Positions 12,013 to 26,058 are shown, counted from the first letter of the stretch. The stretch is DNA of 64,000 nucleotides from Basidiobolus meristosporus CBS 931.73 (GCA_002104905.1 MCFE01000108.1:104835-168834); one strand, 5' to 3'. Made by a program: numbers and translations. Notes: generated by a model not told the origin, from the letters alone.

Positions 12013-12779
12013 TTACTGATTATCTCTGTTTTTGAGACACCAGTCTGATGTGTGTCCTTTCCTTTTGCAATAGTTGCAAAACAGGTTTCTGTTGCCTTTG
12101 CAGGGTCTTGGGTACCTCCTTTGTTGGTTATCATTGCTTATTAAAGCATTTTCTTCTTCCTTCTTATGGGCGCTTGATTTTCTTAATTCTTTATCCAAGA
12201 GCCTTCCATATACATAATTTAAGGTCAAATCTTCAGTTCTGGACTCTAAAGCTGATACAAGGCCCTGAAACCTGTCTGTCAGACTGTTTATGATGGTAAC
12301 TATCACTTCCTCATCAGTAGTTGGTATGCCCACAGATTTCATTTCATCTACCAGCAGAGTAATTCTGCTAATTAGATTTTTCATTTCTTCTCCTGGCTGC
12401 ATCTTTCTAGTAAATAATTTTTGTCTCAGATACATTTTCTTAGCAGCTGAGCATGACTGGTAGGTGTCTTCTAATGCCTTGCAGCATTCTTTGCCTTTTT
12501 TGCTTTTGAGCATTGAATTAGCAATTTGTCTTCAACATTAAGGTAAATGCAGTTAAAGGCACTTTGTTCTTTCTTCCAGTACTTCAAGGCTTCCTCTCCC
12601 ACGTTTTTAGGAGGGCATTCTTCTCCCATGAAAATATCCCAAAGGCCTCTTTCTTGTAGCAGCATCTTCATCTTCACCCTCCGCACCTGGTAGTTAGATC
12701 CATCCAACTTTTCAGCAGAGGGAAAAATTCCAGTAATAGCAGTAGTAGACATTGCAGAGAGTGACAGCTCAGAGCTCAT
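12013..12779 (-). pseudogene. Copia gag, frameshifted
   Basis: The start codon at 12,779 gives MSSELSLSAM, followed by the copia gag opening (KLDGSNY). A frame change near 12,480-12,510 leads into the UBN2-type capsid segment (EDTYQS, MKNLISRI, VTIINSLTDRFQ). It ends in a CCHC zinc knuckle, CNYCKRKGHTSDWC, at about 12,070-12,030. The zinc knuckle would bind element RNA. The frameshift makes the protein non-functional. Confidence 0.85.
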
Positions 12780-12783
12780 AACC

Positions 12784-13132
12784 TGTTGTAAGAGTCTTGC
12801 AGATATTAGAAGTGACTGGGAGGATAAGTAGATTATGTGGTTTTCACTTAGTGATTTATTGAATGTAAAAGTAATACTTATACTTTTACATGGTCTTGGC
12901 ATAACAAAGATGTAGAATAGATTAAGAAAGATCCCAAGAACATGTGTGCAAGGTTTGGGGCTTTTTGGACAACTCTGAGAATTTTCATGTTCTGGGTACC
13001 TGGTATTTTGGTGAAAATATTCTAAGTATATCCCATAAAGGAATTTGGTCAGTATTCCCTAGGATTTGAAGGTAATTATCTAAGTGACTAAGTTAGGGGA
13101 ATATTTAGGTGGAAATACAAATTTTAACAATG
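12784..13132 (-). repeat. Copia 5' LTR
   Basis: It aligns along its whole length with 8,684-9,032. The far terminus has diverged (ACAATG in place of ACAACA), so the exact end is uncertain by a few bases. I cannot call a convincing target-site duplication. Confidence 0.85.
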
Positions 13133-13134
13133 AT

Positions 13135-14445
13135 CCAACTTAGAAATTCAAGCATCGGATCATAAGATTTTTCCTACTAAAGCTGAGTGGGTTGTCCTAC
13201 ATCTTTTTCTTGTGGTACCAGTATCTTTATGGTTCAGCATTGTCAGTAAGTCATGCAAGTTCAAGTCTGTCTCTATGAACCAGTTCTTCTCAGATATTTG
13301 CTTGTTTGTCTACTGGTTGGTAAGTTGCAAATAGACATTCTCTAATGATCTTTAATGGTCCTGTCCACTGTGGCTCAAACTTCTTCCAAGTGTTATTTCT
13401 TAACATCACAAAGTTCCTAACTGTCAAAGCCTCTGGTGATGTAGTCTTTTAAAATCTCTACTGCATTATTCTGCACTTTTAGAGACTTTGGTCTGTGCCT
13501 CTTGATGTTCTTATTCCAATTGTTGGCATCTACTAGGCTGACTGAATTCATCCTTCAAGTTGTCAGTGAGTTTTGGCTGTGTGAGAGCTCCTGGAATTCT
13601 TGGTTCACATCCATACACTAAGTAAAATGAGGGTTGTTGGGTAGTGTTGCGCACCCTGACTCTGCAGGCAAACAATGCTTGGTCAATATACTTGTCACCA
13701 CTACTTACAGCTCCATTTGCATACTTGGTCAGCATTTTTCCAAATAATCCATTAAACCACTCAGTGACTCCATTAGTTCTAAGGTGCTATGCCAAAATTT
13801 TCAGATGTTTGATCTGCTGCATTTCCAGGTAGGCTTCCAATGTTTTTGCCATAAAGTTTGCTCCTCTATCAGATATGATTCCCACAGGACATCCCAACTT
13901 CATCAGGATCTCCTGGTAGAGGAAACTTGCAACTTCTTGTTCACAAGCTACAGATACAGCTTTAGCAACTGGCCATTTGTGGCATGGTCAATTGCTACTA
14001 GGATCCAACAGTTGCATTTCCTGGTGGTTGGCAGTCTTCCAATAAAGTCAATTCCCCATCTCTCAAGTGGTCTTACAGGCTGCAAGGGAATGAGTTTGGC
14101 AATTTTCTGTGGTTGGCCTTGATTGACTTGGCAACCTGGGCATGTTTTCCCTAGCTTCTCAATATCTTATTTCATTCTGGACCACTGTGCTCTAGCTTTT
14201 ACAAGGCTATAAGTTCCTTCAGCTCCAAGGTGCCAATATTCATTGTGTAGCTTGTGTACTAAGTCCAGAAAAGCAATATAAGGGCAATAGGCAATAAGGC
14301 TTCCATCAAGAATTTGGTAGAGTGTTTCATCCAGTACTGCATATTTGCTAGCGTCATCCCAGACAATCTTCTTAATATCTTCATCCACCTCATTAGCAAT
14401 GGCTTGGACTACCAAGTACTTTGGTAATAGGCTGGCACAATCCAT
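13135..14445 (-). pseudogene. Ty3/gypsy integrase remnant
   Basis: From 14,445 leftwards the order is an H2C2 zinc-binding segment (HNEYWHLGAEGTY), then an integrase core with WGIDFIGRLP and DHATKWP (about 14,060-13,970). After that come ISDRGANF (about 13,870) and VTEWFNGLFGK (about 13,760), the three blocks holding the DDE residues. A C-terminal segment (KFEPQWTGPLKII, LVHRDRL) reaches about 13,260. A one-base loss near 13,980 and several stops break it. No protease, RT or LTR is attached. It directly abuts the copia 5' LTR. Confidence 0.85.
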
Positions 14446-15073
14446 GGTTGCAAAGAATGATTGGGTGCAATATTGTAGCTACCAGTAGGCAGGATTGCTC
14501 TTGGACAATTTTGCACTATATGGCACAATCTTGCACACTATGGCACCATCTGACACAATGAGGTTGGCACAGATGATCTTGCCAACTTGTAATGTTTGCA
14601 TCACATACGCAATTGGATACCACTATTGCAGTAGGTAAAGTCTGGTATTTGGATATGTTTCTTTAATGTAAGTGGAGATAAATGTGTTTCACACTATAAA
14701 CTATGCTGATACTTACCATTTTGGATATTATCACCGCAATTGGACAGTACATCAATGGTTGATTGGTCCTAAAGTATCCTGAAGCTGTTAGCCCCTAATT
14801 GGCTCATTGACCAATAAAAAAGCTACCTGATTTGCCCTCAAATATCCCACCCTGCCCATTGAGCAAGTAGATCCCTGATCTTAGTGATTGGACAAGGTAT
14901 TATAGCAAGCATGCAACCAATTGTGTAGGTGCAAATCAGAGCAAATAGCTGCGCTGGTGCTACAGATGATATATATATATGCAGGGTGTATATTATAAGG
15001 GCTCTGTCTCAAATGTGAGATGACCTTGACATTACTTATATCAAAAATTTAGTGAATGCTGATTTTCAATGGC
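14446..15073. other. Noncoding CpG-poor stretch
   Basis: I see no gene. It contains repeated TGGCAC/GCACTATGGCAC words (14,510-14,570) resembling those in the foldback repeat near 40,600, so it may be a decayed relative of that family. Confidence 0.4.
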
Positions 15074-16388
15074 TCATTGGATTATCAAAAATATGCACTG
15101 TTTGGAACATGACAAATGGTAACAATTCAATGCAATTGCATCATCTTCTCCTAGGTTTTTTCTCACAGGGATTACTACTGAAGCATTTGGTAGTGATTCA
15201 CTTTGCACACCTGAACTACTTCCTTGTAGATTATCATCTTGGCTACTTGTGTACTTGTAGTCAGTATTTTGCCTCCTAGTTGATACGTGCAATGCTGGAG
15301 CTTGGCCATGCTGAATTGCTCCAGATGATAAAACAGAATTAGCCTGTAGTGCAATGTGCTGATGCATTCTTTTGCTTGCCCCAGGCTCTAGTGGTGGAGG
15401 CAGTTCATGTGGGTCATTGTTGGCCAGTTCATCAGAAGTAACTTGCTGGTGGTCAGGTGTAACAGTATGTGCAGGCACAACTCAATGCATTTATATAGCC
15501 CTTGGTTGAGTTTGATGTGATGTTACATGATGATACAACTTGGCCCACTCCAATGGACTTGTGTCTAAATGAGCAGTTTAGCAAGTTCTGGAAGTTTTGC
15601 TCTGAAGCACATGCATTGATCTGATGCATACTGACTCAATGCAGGGGGCTCTTGTGAAGGGTGTTGGCATGGATTGGACTGATATGCACCAGCACACCAG
15701 CATTGCAGGTGATGGTAAGGAGTCCAGCAAGGCATGCTGGTGCAATCTAGATGTAGTTGCTTGCGGTCTGTATTCTTCCTCTTGAAGCTCACATTCTGAT
15801 TCCTCAAGGTATTCACTTACCCGCAATCTGATACTTGGGAACTGTTACCTTGATGAGTCCTGTGTATACTGCTCTTGGAAGCCACTTAGCTCTACTAATA
15901 TATCATATAGTACATTAGTCATTTGAGGCAAAAACTCATTCAAAATCTCTTTGTTTCCCAAAGTTAAGGCACAAACAGACATGTCCCAGCCCATACTGTG
16001 CAAATTGTGCATGGAATTGGTTGCGCATGGCTTCCTCATCAAATCCCCTCTCACTAAGCTCATTCTAGGTTTCAATACCTGTCTTATTATATATCTTCTT
16101 ACATACATATGCTGGCATCTTAATGTAGAACTCATGCCATAGCTTTCTACTCTGATTCTTCCATCTCTGCTGACTCTCTGAGGTATACAATTCTGCTAGA
16201 TTAATGAGTAGTGTCCAAATATCTGTATTAAGGCTCATCATTGACACTTGGGCCATACTAAAATCTTTTGGCAACAACTTGAATGGATCCAACATTGACT
16301 TTTTTGGTCCAGACCATGCTTGTAAGCTGGGGGATGGGTTTTGTCTGGGTTGTACTAAATATGAGTTGAGACTTGGTATAAGGACCAC
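15074..16388 (-). pseudogene. Unknown decayed protein-coding remnant
   Basis: Overlapping open frames on this strand (16,388-16,065, 16,135-15,845, 15,826-15,565 and 15,478-15,074) read as one broken gene. One frame runs through SMAQVSMMSLNTDIWTLL and SQQRWKNQSRKLWHEFYIK, then passes a stop into NELSERGFDEEAMRNQFHAQ. The last part is rich in Gln, Ser, Pro and His. I recognise no domain. It lies in transposon-dense, CpG-poor DNA just inside the boundary with CpG-rich sequence, and may be a second ORF of another DNA transposon. Confidence 0.4.
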
Positions 16389-16479
16389 AGTGATGGATTT
16401 GGATACTTATACAGTAGTATATTGTCATCAACCTGGTCTTACATGAAATATATATGAAAACAAATGGGATTGTTGAATT

Positions 16480-19400
16480 TTTCATATATTACGCATGATG
16501 CATCTTGGATTGCATTGACACAGATCAGATCACATCAATTACAGATTTCCTATTTGATTATAGACTTGTGAGTAAATCATCAATAAAATCACCAAGTCAT
16601 TGTTTGAGGATGATTTAGTTTTAGAACTTTATCCCCGCCCCGGTAGCAATACAGAAAGCGCGTACTGGCTTCGGTGGAAAAGAAGCGCTCACCACAATAC
16701 TGAATGTTCCCCACCACGTTTGTACCCAATGCAGGATAGAGCCGCTTGGTTATTGAGGTGATTAAATATGGGCATGTTATACTGCTTTTCCAACCATGAA
16801 TATCAATGGTCAATCTGTGTAGACATTTATAGGCTAGCTAATACGATTAAGAGCGAAGACAATGAGTAAATGTTACACATAGAGCTGGTATGCAACCCGA
16901 TCATTCAGACAGCCGGATTTCAAACCTGGGCCAAGATTTCATGAGATAAACATCGAACTAACGATCCTATTCTTGGCACACAGTGTAAATTCAGGGGGAT
17001 TCGAAACTGGTCAACACAATAACGAATGGTTTGCATAAAATCTTAGGGCCATCATCGACTTATTCCCACCGCAGATAGGGTAATTCCCTGCCGGAAGATG
17101 ATAAGCTTTCATCTCCACCGAAGCGTATCACCCTTTCGGTTACATCAACCAGTGGCAAATAGTGGTATGCGTACCACAGGTGAGTCAAACTTGATCAATT
17201 GAATCCTTCGAGAATGGGCCCATCGAAGGTTGCAACGCCGGTGTTTGCAAACCAGAGGATGGCAGACAGCTCTCGGAGATTTGGGTTCACCACAGCCTGA
17301 AAGCAAGGTATGTAGAGTTTCATTTGGTCATCTATTTTCCGTAGTCATTTGATGAATACAGAAGATCTACTATTCTAAGCCTGCTCCTACAAACTAACTG
17401 ATAGCAGCATATCCTGCTAAAAATAGAACAGCGTTGTGTGACAAGAGGTCAATCCACGGTGGCACATACGAGATGAAGTTTGCGGAATGCATTGGGCGAT
17501 GTGTCTGTGGTGGGAGGATGTGGAAATGATAGAGATGTCAACATCCACTGCTATCCAAAGCCCATCGCTTCAAATCGATCATAGTGCAGCCGTGTAAATT
17601 GGTTTGGAAATTCCCAACCTTGTGGGAGCTTGTACAATCTCCCCTGATTGCTAGCTCCATGAGGCAATGTATCATCTGGGGATCCCACCACTCCAGTTAT
17701 GTTTCCTTCGACAATGGAGTTCTCGGATCGCTACGAGTCCTGAGAGCTTTCTTCGGTTGAATACTTTCCAATATGGAGAGTGCAGCATGGGCAGTTGAGG
17801 ATTTGGAAATGTTGGGTTGATCATTAGAGAGAGTTCATCTCCTGAATTCTCCGCCTATAGAGAGTGATTCTAGCTGGTTGGACTAAGAAGCCCCCATTCA
17901 GCCACGCTCCATCATGCAACCCTCATCCAGAAGGGGGAACACTCATCAAATCCCGCTGTTGATTTTCTTGTTAGACGAAGGTAGGAAAGTCAAATGAAGT
18001 CTATGGTTGCCCACGAGAAATCGGAATTCTGTGCACCTACATCGTGGGGCTTGGCAAGCTAGAAAATGCAGGTAAAAACTTTGTCGCAATGATCAGCTTG
18101 GGCTCCGGTTCCTCTCGCAGCCATTGGGTCCGATTCATATCCAGGACGTATACCATAGAAGGAACTTGCCAACGGGGTAGAACGTGGTGCCAAGGCTGCA
18201 TTAGGGATCTAGGTGGATATAGGACAGCAGTAATGATTTCAGTTTGCTCTGTCATGTAGACCGGCTCGGATCAATCTATCTAGGAGATTTGGATCTGAAA
18301 TAACTCCAATGCACTGCCAAACATGGGTGGAGTTGTTAGTATCAGGTTGTCCCTATAAGGCGTTTATTTTCAATTCGGGAAAGCGCTGGTCCTGCATTTC
18401 GCCGGTGCCAGAAGCAACCAAACGACCTCCATATCTACCTTATCCATCGCCTTATCACGGATGAACTTTCGAAACGCCATTCTCCCCAGGTTGCATACTA
18501 TGATACAGCTAGTACACACTCTCAACCCAACCATATGGTGCAAAAAGCGCCCCTACACCAAACCCCAATACGACGGAACAAAAGCAACCGGAGAGACACC
18601 GTGCAGGTCGACCACACTATCGATGCGTCTCAAAGTTATTATATAGACAGGCTACAGGCTATTAGAATGTGGTCACTCGAGCAACCATCATGATTGGGCA
18701 AGCCATTATGACCTGATCTTCCCAATTACGCCACGAAGTGGATCTCAACTTTGCATTCAATTTCCAGTCAATCATCATATCAGGGAGGTGTGTTACATAC
18801 AATGCTCAGTAACCATCAATGAACATGAAAAGCAACATCCAGGGGATGAGGCACTGTGCGGCCCACCCTACTCAATCCGCCCTTTGCTCTTCGATTTACT
18901 CTGCCAAGCTCCCAAATGCAAGAAGGTACTGAGGGCAAACTCCCTGGGCTGGATCGAGCATATACACCACCATGATCATTTGCCCAGACGCTACACTAGA
19001 ACTGATGCTACATGTGCGCCAATATCACCACTCAGATAAGATAGCCTCTGTACTCATACAGCCTCATTGTGACGATAGATTGAGGCAACATCAACATCAA
19101 TGCAGAAGACAGTCACCTCACGTGCCAACTGGAAAAACGGCCATGGATGGCGTGTATTGCATAGGAGTTTACGAGACCAAACTCAACGATACCGTTCAGG
19201 GCGCTAGCCAGTTTCCGCGTAGACCCAATTGAGCCCTATGATCCATGCAGGTAGAGACCAAAGTGTTTTCTCCTGGCCTGAACGCGCAGCCAGGGATTTG
19301 GTCTGAGACATAGCTTGGGCAGGAAAACCATTGCGCAAGGGGATGCTGTTTGTCCTGACGAGGTTTCTGGTTGGAAATTGAGGCGACCGCGGGCAATAGG

Positions 19401-22400
19401 TTTCGGAGCCATCGCAAGCATACGTGTGCCGAGAATGCAGCCAAACCTCCCATATTGTTCGAGAATGCACCAAGTGAAACATAACCCTAACCCTATATGG
19501 GATTGATGGGTAGATTGGTGTCATGCCAATTAACTAAACGCACACATCCGGTCTATTTAGGGATCAAACGTAGCAAATGAGTGCTAGTCTCGAAGCTTGA
19601 TTCAATCAAACCCCCGATTGACCAATTCCTCCCAAGAATCAACCCATCATCTAACCGTCAAACAGCGACTAATGAAGTCGCATCCACTTCATGTGGAATC
19701 ATATGAAATTGAGGGACGTAAGGGAACTTAGAGAGTCTGGGTCCTTCTGAAAATGGGAAGCCATGGCTGCACAGGGGGTTTTCGACCTTCCAGAGGCTGA
19801 TCATCTCCAACCGATCTGCACCAGAGGATTTGTAGCTTGTTTGGGACTGGTGAGTTGGGCATAGAATGGCATATGAACGGAACATCTTCGCCCTTCAACT
19901 GGGTCGGTGCAAAGCTAATGATAGCGAACCTGGAATCTACGCGGCCGTTGCTTCCCGATGTCTAACTTGGCTTCCTTGTTGAACCTTCGAAAAGCTGAGG
20001 CTTTCATGGGTTCAACAAAAGATAAGCAGGCCCAAGTGGCACCGGAACGCAGAAAACGTCGGGCTAATGGGACAGCAGAGGATGCAAAGTAAGGCTAGGA
20101 ATAGCAGTGGCATTGGCAAACCGATCAGCACTACTAAACCGCAGATTCCTTGCAAGCGCCTTCGACGGAGATCAACTGGCTGACGTATGAACGGACGATC
20201 ACGCTAGCCGAAGCTCACGTCAATGACGAATGTCACTTGCATCAGCGCTTACCAGCCCCATGATTGGCCGACGCCTTGGAAAGAATAGCAACCTGTCCCC
20301 AACTACGTTGCGCTAGTCCCACTTCTAAAGCGAAGATGGGCGAATGGGTACGTCGGAATGACATCGTGAAGTCCCCTGGCTGTTTATCTGAACGAAAAGA
20401 ATTCCCAAGAAACTCCAATGGATCTCACGATCCGAATAAATCTATTTATGAGGGATTGGGCAACATACGTAAGCCAGGCAAATATCCTTGGCATCACCAC
20501 ACATAATGACCTACATTGACGAATTCCGATCATTTCAGTGGAATCCGCTCCAAATGCCCATCTGCCTGGTGGATGACTGCAAATCGCAGTTACTCCCTCC
20601 CCATCGGACCAATAAGGGAGCAGCTGCAACAATCACTTCCTAGTCATGTTGTTCGGTTTGCTCGTTAGGCATAATGGAGCCAACAAGCCATTATCAATGC
20701 GCACCAGGCTTGGGTGGTTCAATAGGAAGCTACAGGCTTGACGTCCGAAACCAACCACTGGTAGCTGGGCAGACGGTCTCAGAAAACCCACTAGCAGCTT
20801 CGACAATCAGTAACTCGTCTCTGCTCAATACCTTGCCGAGGGTCCCATTGGTTTCCTTAGCCGTGATCCACCTACCCCTAGAATTGACATATGCTAAAAA
20901 GGCCATAGTGAGGTAAGCAACCCGATCATACCCCATTAGGCTGGACTCTTTGTTACCTATTCCTTTAGAGAGCATTTGGTTCACCGATTTGGGGAACGTG
21001 TAACCAGAAGACGGAGCCTCACAGGCCACTGAAAATAGGCAGCAACGGATGGATTCAATGGAAATAATGCAACCAATTTGGATTCCTGCTTCTGTACCGG
21101 GTTGAGCATTTGTTGAGGTTAGATACATGGCGCTTACAGGCTGGTGGGTTGTGCGGCTCCAAGCCCCAGCAAACACGCCATCGTGGTCCAGGTATTCTAC
21201 ATCGTCTCCAAGCGAAGCTGCTTTTCGTCAGAAAAGCGAAGCAGCCAATCATCAGCCACGGATCACTCTCACCACGCAGGGCTTCGTCGCTGATGCCCAG
21301 AAATGACGAATCTAATTAAACGGTGCCTCTGATAAGGACGCTCCCAAGGGCTAAAGCAGCCACGCATCCGCTCGTATGGACATCCGTTGGCAAGCCCTTC
21401 CGCACCCGCCGAAACGGGGGCCAAGGTGATGCATGCAATATCAAATTGGCAAGAGGCCAGGGTTAGCTTGATGAGGAAAGCATGGCGAATGGGCGACTAG
21501 ATAGGCCGCTCACCCTCCTGGAAGCCATGGTGCAAGGGTGATTGATTGAATTCATTTAGATATGGCTGGTAGTGTCATGTGCTATTTGTAATGTATGTAT
21601 GCTGGCATTAATTGGCTGAGCGGTTGATGTAATGGTCACAAAACCGTCGATGAAGCCAGACTGGCAGGCACGAGATTAGTGGTGAATGTCCCGGGATGGC
21701 AGCCTGTGGCAATCATAAGCGCACTCGGTAGAGCGCTGAGCTGCTCGACGCACCAGCGAGCGCTTGTCTCTAAACAGATGAGCTCAGGGGAATTGGAACG
21801 GTGTCTTCCCCTGGGATGCGAAGCGCAAAGCGGCCTCCAATATAGAGTGGAGAAATGAAGCCGAGGCGGCGCCCCATTGGCTCCTGTTTCATCGGGGAAT
21901 ACTTCGAGAGAGAGAATGCTATGCGCTAGTGATGAATGTCTGGATGGCGGTGGGCGATGAGTCGTCGCACTCCCAGATAAATATCGAGAAGCGCATCAAT
22001 CGGAGCCTCATCTGGCATCTGGAATGGAATACAGAGGATAAATCCCCCTCGACCGCATGTTTCACACAAATGACTATAATTCACATTGATTGATATTGGC
22101 AACGCATGCAATCCCCAAGTTGGTATGAGTATAAAATATTTGTAACCAAGTTTTGAGACAATATTTCTCTGCTCTCCATCTCACTATGGCAATCAGTGGC
22201 CATGGTTTGATGAGACTGCTGCAAGCCAATGCTTGATTGTAGGTAGACAATGTGTGCGTCGACTGGCCACTCAAGTGGGCCCGCCGGCTGAGGCACCAAT
22301 TGCGATCTCGCAAGAGATACAGAAATATTGGGAGAGTAGGGAGGGCGCGATGTGCTGGACGGATGGAGTGGGAGGTGGGCTCGCAGACGAGGAAACCAGC

Positions 22401-22700
22401 CAGAAGATGGATTCCTATTCTCACCATACCGGTTTGAGTGTGACATGGAATCTTTTCCAAACCGTCAGTTCCGACTGAATTTTAGCCATGCCATTGGCCA
22501 TGTATCACCAGCCCAAGAAATTTTTGGAACGACTTGAGTTGTGATGCTATCAATTCTACTATATCTCGTTGATGCTGAACTTTTTTGAAAAAATAAGCAC
22601 AACAACGTCCCTGCCGGCCAATCAGAGCGGCCTACTTTGAGTTTCAATCAAACCTCACCAATCGCACACCGCTCTAAATTATTCTTAAAATTTCTGGTGA
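16480..22700. other. CpG-rich region, no recognisable gene
   Basis: Base composition changes abruptly here and CpG becomes common. The longest open frame is 148 codons (20,730-21,176, minus), with no family match I recognise. Other frames are under 130 codons and overlap in several phases. I did not find splice-consistent exon chains. A short CCCTAA-type run lies at 19,482-19,495. This could be long intergenic sequence, a noncoding RNA locus, or genes too small or too spliced to see by eye. Confidence 0.5.
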
Positions 22701-22714
22701 GCAGCAAGGAGGGG

Positions 22715-22722
22715 TATATAAG
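22715..22722 (+). promoter_or_regulatory. TATA box of the C2H2 gene
   Basis: TATATAAG lies 116 bp upstream of the start codon. A CCAAT-like element (CCAATCAGAGCGG) lies about 100 bp further upstream. Transcription would start near 22,745, leaving a leader of about 85 nt. Confidence 0.6.
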
Positions 22723-22830
22723 CAGCGTTGGGCAGTCCCATGGGAAACCCAAAATTCTCCACTGCTCCTCTACCTGATATACCCAGCGCAACGCATCCCA
22801 TTTTGCTCTCGCTCATCTGCACAGACATCC

Positions 22831-23325
22831 ATGACAATCTCTAGTGAGTTCCACCCCCAGCCCAGCTTTCTGTTCTCCAAGAATGACAAGTTCAAGGTGA
22901 ACCTGAAGGCGGCCCGGGAAAACCTACAGAACAAAAGTGAGCTACGTCTACAAAACAATTCCACAAACTTTCGCACCATTCACACCTGCAGCGTCTGTGG
23001 AAAGAAATACAAACACAAGAACTGCTTGTATAAGGTACGCTTGGCCAACGCTTACCCACCCCGATTGCCCCTAACCTTGGCTTCGATGTAGCATTTCTGG
23101 GAGCACCATGAATCATGGGAAACCTGTCTCAAGTTCAATCTGACAAAGCACCAGCAGGTGCAGATGATGGAGGCCGCCCAGATATTGGTCGACATGGTGG
23201 CGCTTCCCACTCCGCAACAGCCGAGGCGCTTCTCTGCAGACGCAGAGGCAGAGGCATTTGTTAGCTGCGAGGTGCCGAATGTGCAACGCCGCCAGAGCGT
23301 CCCCGCCAAGTGGCTGTCCATGTGA
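22831..23325 (+). CDS. Small fungal C2H2 zinc-finger protein, two exons
   Basis: Exon 1 is 22,831-23,034 (68 codons) and exon 2 is 23,092-23,325. The 57-nt intron has a GTACGC donor, a CTAAC branch-like site and a TAG acceptor. The spliced product is 145 residues. It contains one classical finger: Cys53-x2-Cys56-x12-His69-x3-His73 (CSVCGKKYKHKNCLYK then HFWEHH). A segment after the finger, LTKHQQVQMMEAAQILVDM, belongs to a group of fungal C2H2 proteins in which that motif is conserved. It is probably a nuclear DNA-binding regulator; targets are unknown. The intron falls just before the first zinc-binding His codon, so unspliced RNA would lack a complete finger. The start is the first ATG after the TATA box. 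Confidence 0.85.
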
Positions 23326-24564
23326 AGAGTCATGTATTGAGGCCGAGGCGCCACTGCCTATCCTGCATCCTCTCCACAAGTATCGAGACCACTCCGTCCC
23401 TGGCTGTTTGATCGAATTTAGATAGTTGATATGTAAATATTCTCTGCCAAACCTAATAAGCATCAGTATCCATCTCATCGGCTCATGCTTGCGTGAACCG
23501 GCCCCGCTTATATCATTCATGTCACATACACAGTCCCCCTCCCTGATCTATCCTTACTTGTTCGACTTGATTCCATCCTTATCGACTCCCGTAAACCTCT
23601 TATGTACAGTAATGATAATTTCCGACTTGTGTGTGAGTGAAATATAAACATTCATGTTGACCAGACCAGACCATTCTATTATTAGGAACCAGTCTCCAAG
23701 GCAGGCTATATATACATCACATGATAACCAACAAAGACACCCGTGAAATTAGGAATTTCCAATATTGTCTGGCTCATGAGATCCAACAAATGCCATCCAC
23801 TCACATGCACATTGGCCCATCCAAAATCAATTGCCAATATGCCACCAGTAATCAATGCAACGGAGACGAATTCCTACACGGCCTTCCTGAATGAATGGTT
23901 GACGTGAAGAGCGCTGATTCGCGGGCGGAGTCGTCATGCGGAATGTTAATTTAGCAATGTTCATCAAGATTGAGCAGAGCCTGAATTTGAGACGGCTGGA
24001 TAACTAAATGCTCGTTCACATTCGCACTCGGCAGTTCATTGGTGCTATTGGTGAGCAAAATTAAATTGGTTTGTGACTGCCCGCTCAGTACACACTATCA
24101 ATGGTTGTCAGTGATAATGCTACCAGCATGGATAAGCCGTATTAGGATCTCTGCATAATACATTGGCGAGCGAGCTGGATTTGCCCTCTCTGTGGCTTAT
24201 CACACCACCACTCATCCCACAAGGTTGATTGCATCAAGGGTGTGTCGTTGGTGCTTCTAAATTCAAGGCGGTTTCCCATGATTCACGGAGCGTTGTTTTC
24301 AGAGGGTGAAGAATGGATTCGACCAGAGATGTATCCTGCGTGATTCTTTCGAGTGGCAGGGCCGCCTATGGCCTCTAATGCTCGTCGGCACAGACATGGT
24401 ACGCAACAGACTAGGTTTTTGGACAACCACCGTCGTCAGCTGATTTGGTAATTCATCGGAACGCGAATCCATCCCTCAAGCTGTCCATCCATCATGAATC
24501 GTGTTGGTGCACTGCGATTTGGTCCATTTCGAAGAGTATTTATTTAAATTGCAAATGCTGAGTC
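23326..24564. other. Intergenic, convergent gene ends
   Basis: About 1.2 kb between the C2H2 gene and the ubiquitin-S27a gene, whose 3' ends face each other. I see no open frame worth calling and no RNA gene. Confidence 0.6.

Positions 24565-26058
<1,494 letters not shown>

Larger units (their letters stand above)
8684..13132 (-). mobile_element. Ty1/copia LTR retrotransposon, full length but defective
   Basis: Two similar LTRs (8,684-9,032 and about 12,784-13,132) flank gag and pol in the copia order protease, integrase, RT, RNase H on the minus strand. The left LTR ends in an 8-bp inverted repeat, TGTTGTAA/TTACAACA. A purine-rich stretch (GAGTGGGAGTG) sits just inside the 3' LTR, as expected of a polypurine tract. 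The gag start codon lies a few bases inside the 5' LTR, overlapping the expected primer-binding region. The LTRs differ at many positions and the coding region has stops and frameshifts, so it is an old, inactive insertion. Confidence 0.93.

Noticed and set aside
16900-16930. tRNA T-arm-like GGTTTGAAATCC (minus strand)
   Set aside because: The loop has an extra base and no acceptor, D or anticodon arm can be folded around it.
20730-21176. 148-codon minus-strand open frame
   Set aside because: Some segments look protein-like, but there is no family match, no supporting splice sites and no clear start context. Mentioned only in the region note.
21715-21770. CTCGGTAGAGCGCTGAGC, resembling a tRNA D arm
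   Set aside because: No matching T arm or acceptor stem within 90 bp.
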